This document shows, piece by piece, positions 4,728-6,684 of a stretch of DNA of 6,684 bases (within the stretch, counting starts at the first letter, position 1; each line of letters opens with the position of its first letter). This DNA comes from Promethearchaeota archaeon (lineage in GTDB: Archaea > Asgardarchaeota > Lokiarchaeia > Sigynarchaeales > SOKP01), in contig JAUXAJ010000280.1 of the NCBI GenBank assembly GCA_030620005.1, positions 1-6,684 of the forward strand, given 5' to 3'. Position numbers and translations under genes: made by a program. The notes under the pieces are model-generated. The model was given only the letters and a program-made list of their open reading frames with translations. It was not told the origin of the DNA and did not search any database.

Positions 4728-6684
4728 TTAATTTAGAAGGAGTAATTTTCCTAGAAAATCTGAAAAATCTAAAATCGCGATTTTTTCTCTTAACTCTTGA
4801 TGTTCGTTCAAGTAACAGTTGAAGTGAGCAAGGCATTTTGGACAGGACACGATTAAATATTCGGCGCCACTTTCGATAGCTTCATTTATTCTTTCACCTT
4901 GTAAATTTTTTGTTTTTTCACTGCAGTTAATGTAGGCAGATACTCCGCAACAAGGAGCATCCCGTTTAACATTTTCCATCTCAACGAATTCAACATTAGG
5001 AATTTTTTTTAATATTTCACGTGGGGCATCGTAAACATTGCTCATTCGACCAAGTCGACAAGCGTCGTGGTAAGTTACTTTAAATTTACCAAATTGTGGA
5101 AAACTTACATTGTCCAATAGATTATTTTCCAAGATGTATTCAGAAATGTGGTATATTTTAAAATCAAATTCATTGTTATCCTTAAAAAACTTTTTGTATT
5201 CATATTTCCAAGTGTGATATCCCTCCGCACAGCTAAATATTAGAGTTTTAACGCCCGCATCTTTAAATAACTGAACATTATGTAGTGCCAACTTTTCAAA
5301 TGTTTTGACATCTCCTTGCCAGAGACTATCGTGACCGCAACATTTTTCGCCACTTAACACAACGGGTATTATCTCGTTTTGATTAAGAAGGCCTATAACA
5401 GATTTTGGAACTTTAAGATAATCGTTAATTCCTTGAAAGTAAATATTTGGGTTCTCACCATAATGATATTTTTGATCTGTTGATTTATAATAGGCTTCGA
5501 GAGGTTGATCGGGACTGTAGCAGCTAGCACAATTCAAACATCTTTTCGCCTCTTGGATTGCCCTTTCCTCAGGGAGACCCAATTCGACTTCTTTAAATGT
5601 CTTAATCCTTTCTTCCATTTCTAATGTGTTCATTTTTTTCCTTTCTACTCCTTTTATTTCCTTTTTAGGAATTGGAGAGATTTTAAATTTTTCTTTTCTA
5701 ATCCTGCCTTCCTTCAAATCAATGCCGCGAAGATATCGATCGATTGAAATAGCCGCTTCGTGTCCGTGTGCGATTGCTCTAATTGCGATTCCCTCCCCTT
5801 CTATGATATCTCCGCCGGCAAAGACATTAGGAATGTTGGTTTGCAGAGTTAGTGGATCAGTTTGAAACTTTCCCCATTTATTAACGATTAATTCGTCTTT
5901 AGAAGCTTCTAGTATTGAAAGATCTGATTTTTGACCAATTGCTAATATTAACACATCAATTTTTATTTTAAATTCAGAATCATCAATAACAATGGGTCGT
6001 CGCCTTCCAGAAGCGTCGAGTTCACCAAGTTCCATCCTAACACACTCCACTTCGGAGCAAGAATTATTATCATCGCTATATACGCAAATGGGATTGGTTA
6101 AGAATTGAAATTCGATGTTTTCGTCCTTAGCCATTTCGATCTCTTCTTCTAACGCCGGCATTTCTTTTTCGGAACGCCTATAAAGAACGATAACCTTTTT
6201 TGCACCTAAACGCAATGCTGTTCTTGCTGAATCTATTGCCACGTTGCCTCCACCAACGACTCCAATGATTTTATTTTCAATATCAAATTTTCTTTTCGTT
6301 AAATTTTTCAATTTTAGAAATTCCAAACCACAGTACACATTTTTAACTTCTTCACCTTCGATTCTCATTTCTAGACATGTTTGTTGGCCAATAGATACAA
6401 AGATGGTCTTGTAGCCCATTTTGGCTAAGTCATCAAAAGTAAGATCTGGACCAACAGGAGAATTTGTTTTAATTTCGACACCCATTTTTTGAATGAAATC
6501 TATATCGTATAAAAGCATGTAGAGTGGTAGTCGATATCTCGGTATGGCGGATCTTAAGGTCCCTCCTTTAAACGGAGAAGCTTCAAAAACGGTTGGACGG
6601 TATCCCATCCTTGCAAGATAATAGGCAGCGGTTAAACCACTTGGACCCGCACCAACTATTGCCACTTTTTCTTTATCTTGTTTG
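4728..6684 (-). CDS. NfnB/GltD-like FAD oxidoreductase fused to HdrB/HdrD-type CCG domains, 5' partial
   Basis: The frame is open to the window edge. The GTG at 6665 lies inside KVAIVGAGPSG, a conserved FAD-binding strand, so it is not the start; the N-terminal iron-sulfur domain usual in this family is presumably upstream. Numbered from that Val, the module has the FAD loop GAGPSG (5-10), a second Rossmann loop VGGGNVAID (137-145) with the nucleotide-binding YRRS (162-165), AGGD (283-286) and CLNCASC (376-382). Two CCG domains follow. The second is complete: C536 (HDAC), C572-C573 (PCCG), C608 and C611 (CPKC). The first keeps CCGHD (442-446) and C479 but has Ile at 413 and Gly at 482 where cysteines are expected. 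CCG domains bind the noncubane clusters of heterodisulfide reductase and related enzymes. An NAD(P)H-linked disulfide or thiol redox enzyme is the likely role; the substrate is unknown. It converges on the plus-strand operon. Confidence 0.87.
   Translation of the reverse strand, partial: KQDKEKVAIVGAGPSGLTAAYYLARMGYRPTVFEASPFKGGTLRSAIPRYRLPLYMLLYDIDFIQKMGVEIKTNSPVGPDLTFDDLAKMGYKTIFVSIGQQTCLEMRIEGEEVKNVYCGLEFLKLKNLTKRKFDIENKIIGVVGGGNVAIDSARTALRLGAKKVIVLYRRSEKEMPALEEEIEMAKDENIEFQFLTNPICVYSDDNNSCSEVECVRMELGELDASGRRRPIVIDDSEFKIKIDVLILAIGQKSDLSILEASKDELIVNKWGKFQTDPLTLQTNIPNVFAGGDIIEGEGIAIRAIAHGHEAAISIDRYLRGIDLKEGRIRKEKFKISPIPKKEIKGVERKKMNTLEMEERIKTFKEVELGLPEERAIQEAKRCLNCASCYSPDQPLEAYYKSTDQKYHYGENPNIYFQGINDYLKVPKSVIGLLNQNEIIPVVLSGEKCCGHDSLWQGDVKTFEKLALHNVQLFKDAGVKTLIFSCAEGYHTWKYEYKKFFKDNNEFDFKIYHISEYILENNLLDNVSFPQFGKFKVTYHDACRLGRMSNVYDAPREILKKIPNVEFVEMENVKRDAPCCGVSAYINCSEKTKNLQGERINEAIESGAEYLIVSCPKCLAHFNCYLNEHQELREKIAILDFSDFLGKLLLLN

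Noticed and set aside
5626..5865. Plus-strand open frame of 79 codons
   Set aside because: It is antisense to the conserved AGGD and SIDRYLR region of the minus-strand enzyme; its hydrophobic look comes from the complement of that sequence.
6663..6665. GTG as the start of the minus-strand gene
   Set aside because: It falls inside the conserved first FAD-binding strand and the frame continues to the window edge, so the true start is outside.
1..6684. CRISPR arrays, insertion sequences, tRNA or rRNA genes
   Set aside because: No regularly spaced repeats, transposase-like frames, terminal inverted repeats or RNA-gene signatures were seen.

Overview
This 6.7-kb AT-rich window has two convergent gene groups, both built from redox modules typical of strict anaerobes that use coenzyme F420 and Hdr-type electron-transfer chains. 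MvhD, FrhG/MvhG, FrhB and CCG-domain proteins together with purine-rich Shine-Dalgarno sites and a long T-rich terminator point to an archaeon. An Asgard-like or other F420-using uncultured lineage is plausible, but the sequence alone does not prove it, and bacteria with Mvh/Hdr-like systems are a weaker alternative.

Plus strand, 1-4342, is a tight operon. It begins with the tail end of an MvhD-type [2Fe-2S] protein (cut by the window edge; probably preceded by, or fused to, HdrA). Next is a 412-residue protein related to the NiFe-hydrogenase small subunit (FrhG/MvhG type). No NiFe large subunit is encoded in the window, and several small-subunit signature residues are altered. Third is a 759-residue chimera in which an NfnB/GltD-like FAD oxidoreductase sits inside an FrhB-like protein, with FrhB N-terminal sequence before it and the FrhB C-terminal segment after it. 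This gene stops at a TAG, but its frame stays open for 60 more codons that read as a winged-helix domain, ending 19 bases before a TusA/SirA-like sulfur-carrier gene.

Positions 4343-4727 are a gene-free, very AT-rich convergent spacer with a strong T-rich terminator for the plus-strand operon and an 18-bp perfect palindrome.

Minus strand, 6684-4728, is the 5'-truncated end of a second NfnB/GltD-like oxidoreductase, here fused to a pair of HdrB/HdrD-type CCG domains. Its dinucleotide site is canonical, whereas the one in the plus-strand chimera is not. Its first CCG domain has lost two cysteines.

Working model (inference): the plus-strand proteins form an electron-transfer module of a heterodisulfide-reductase-like or electron-bifurcating complex. 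The FrhB/NfnB chimera would take or give electrons with F420 or another carrier, the hydrogenase-small-subunit homologue would be an iron-sulfur wire, and MvhD would connect to HdrA outside the window. The TusA-like protein and the CCG-domain enzyme suggest that thiol, disulfide or sulfur-carrier chemistry is the partner reaction. The most unusual points are the nested FrhB/NfnB architecture, the hydrogenase small subunit without its catalytic partner, and the winged-helix domain behind an in-frame TAG.
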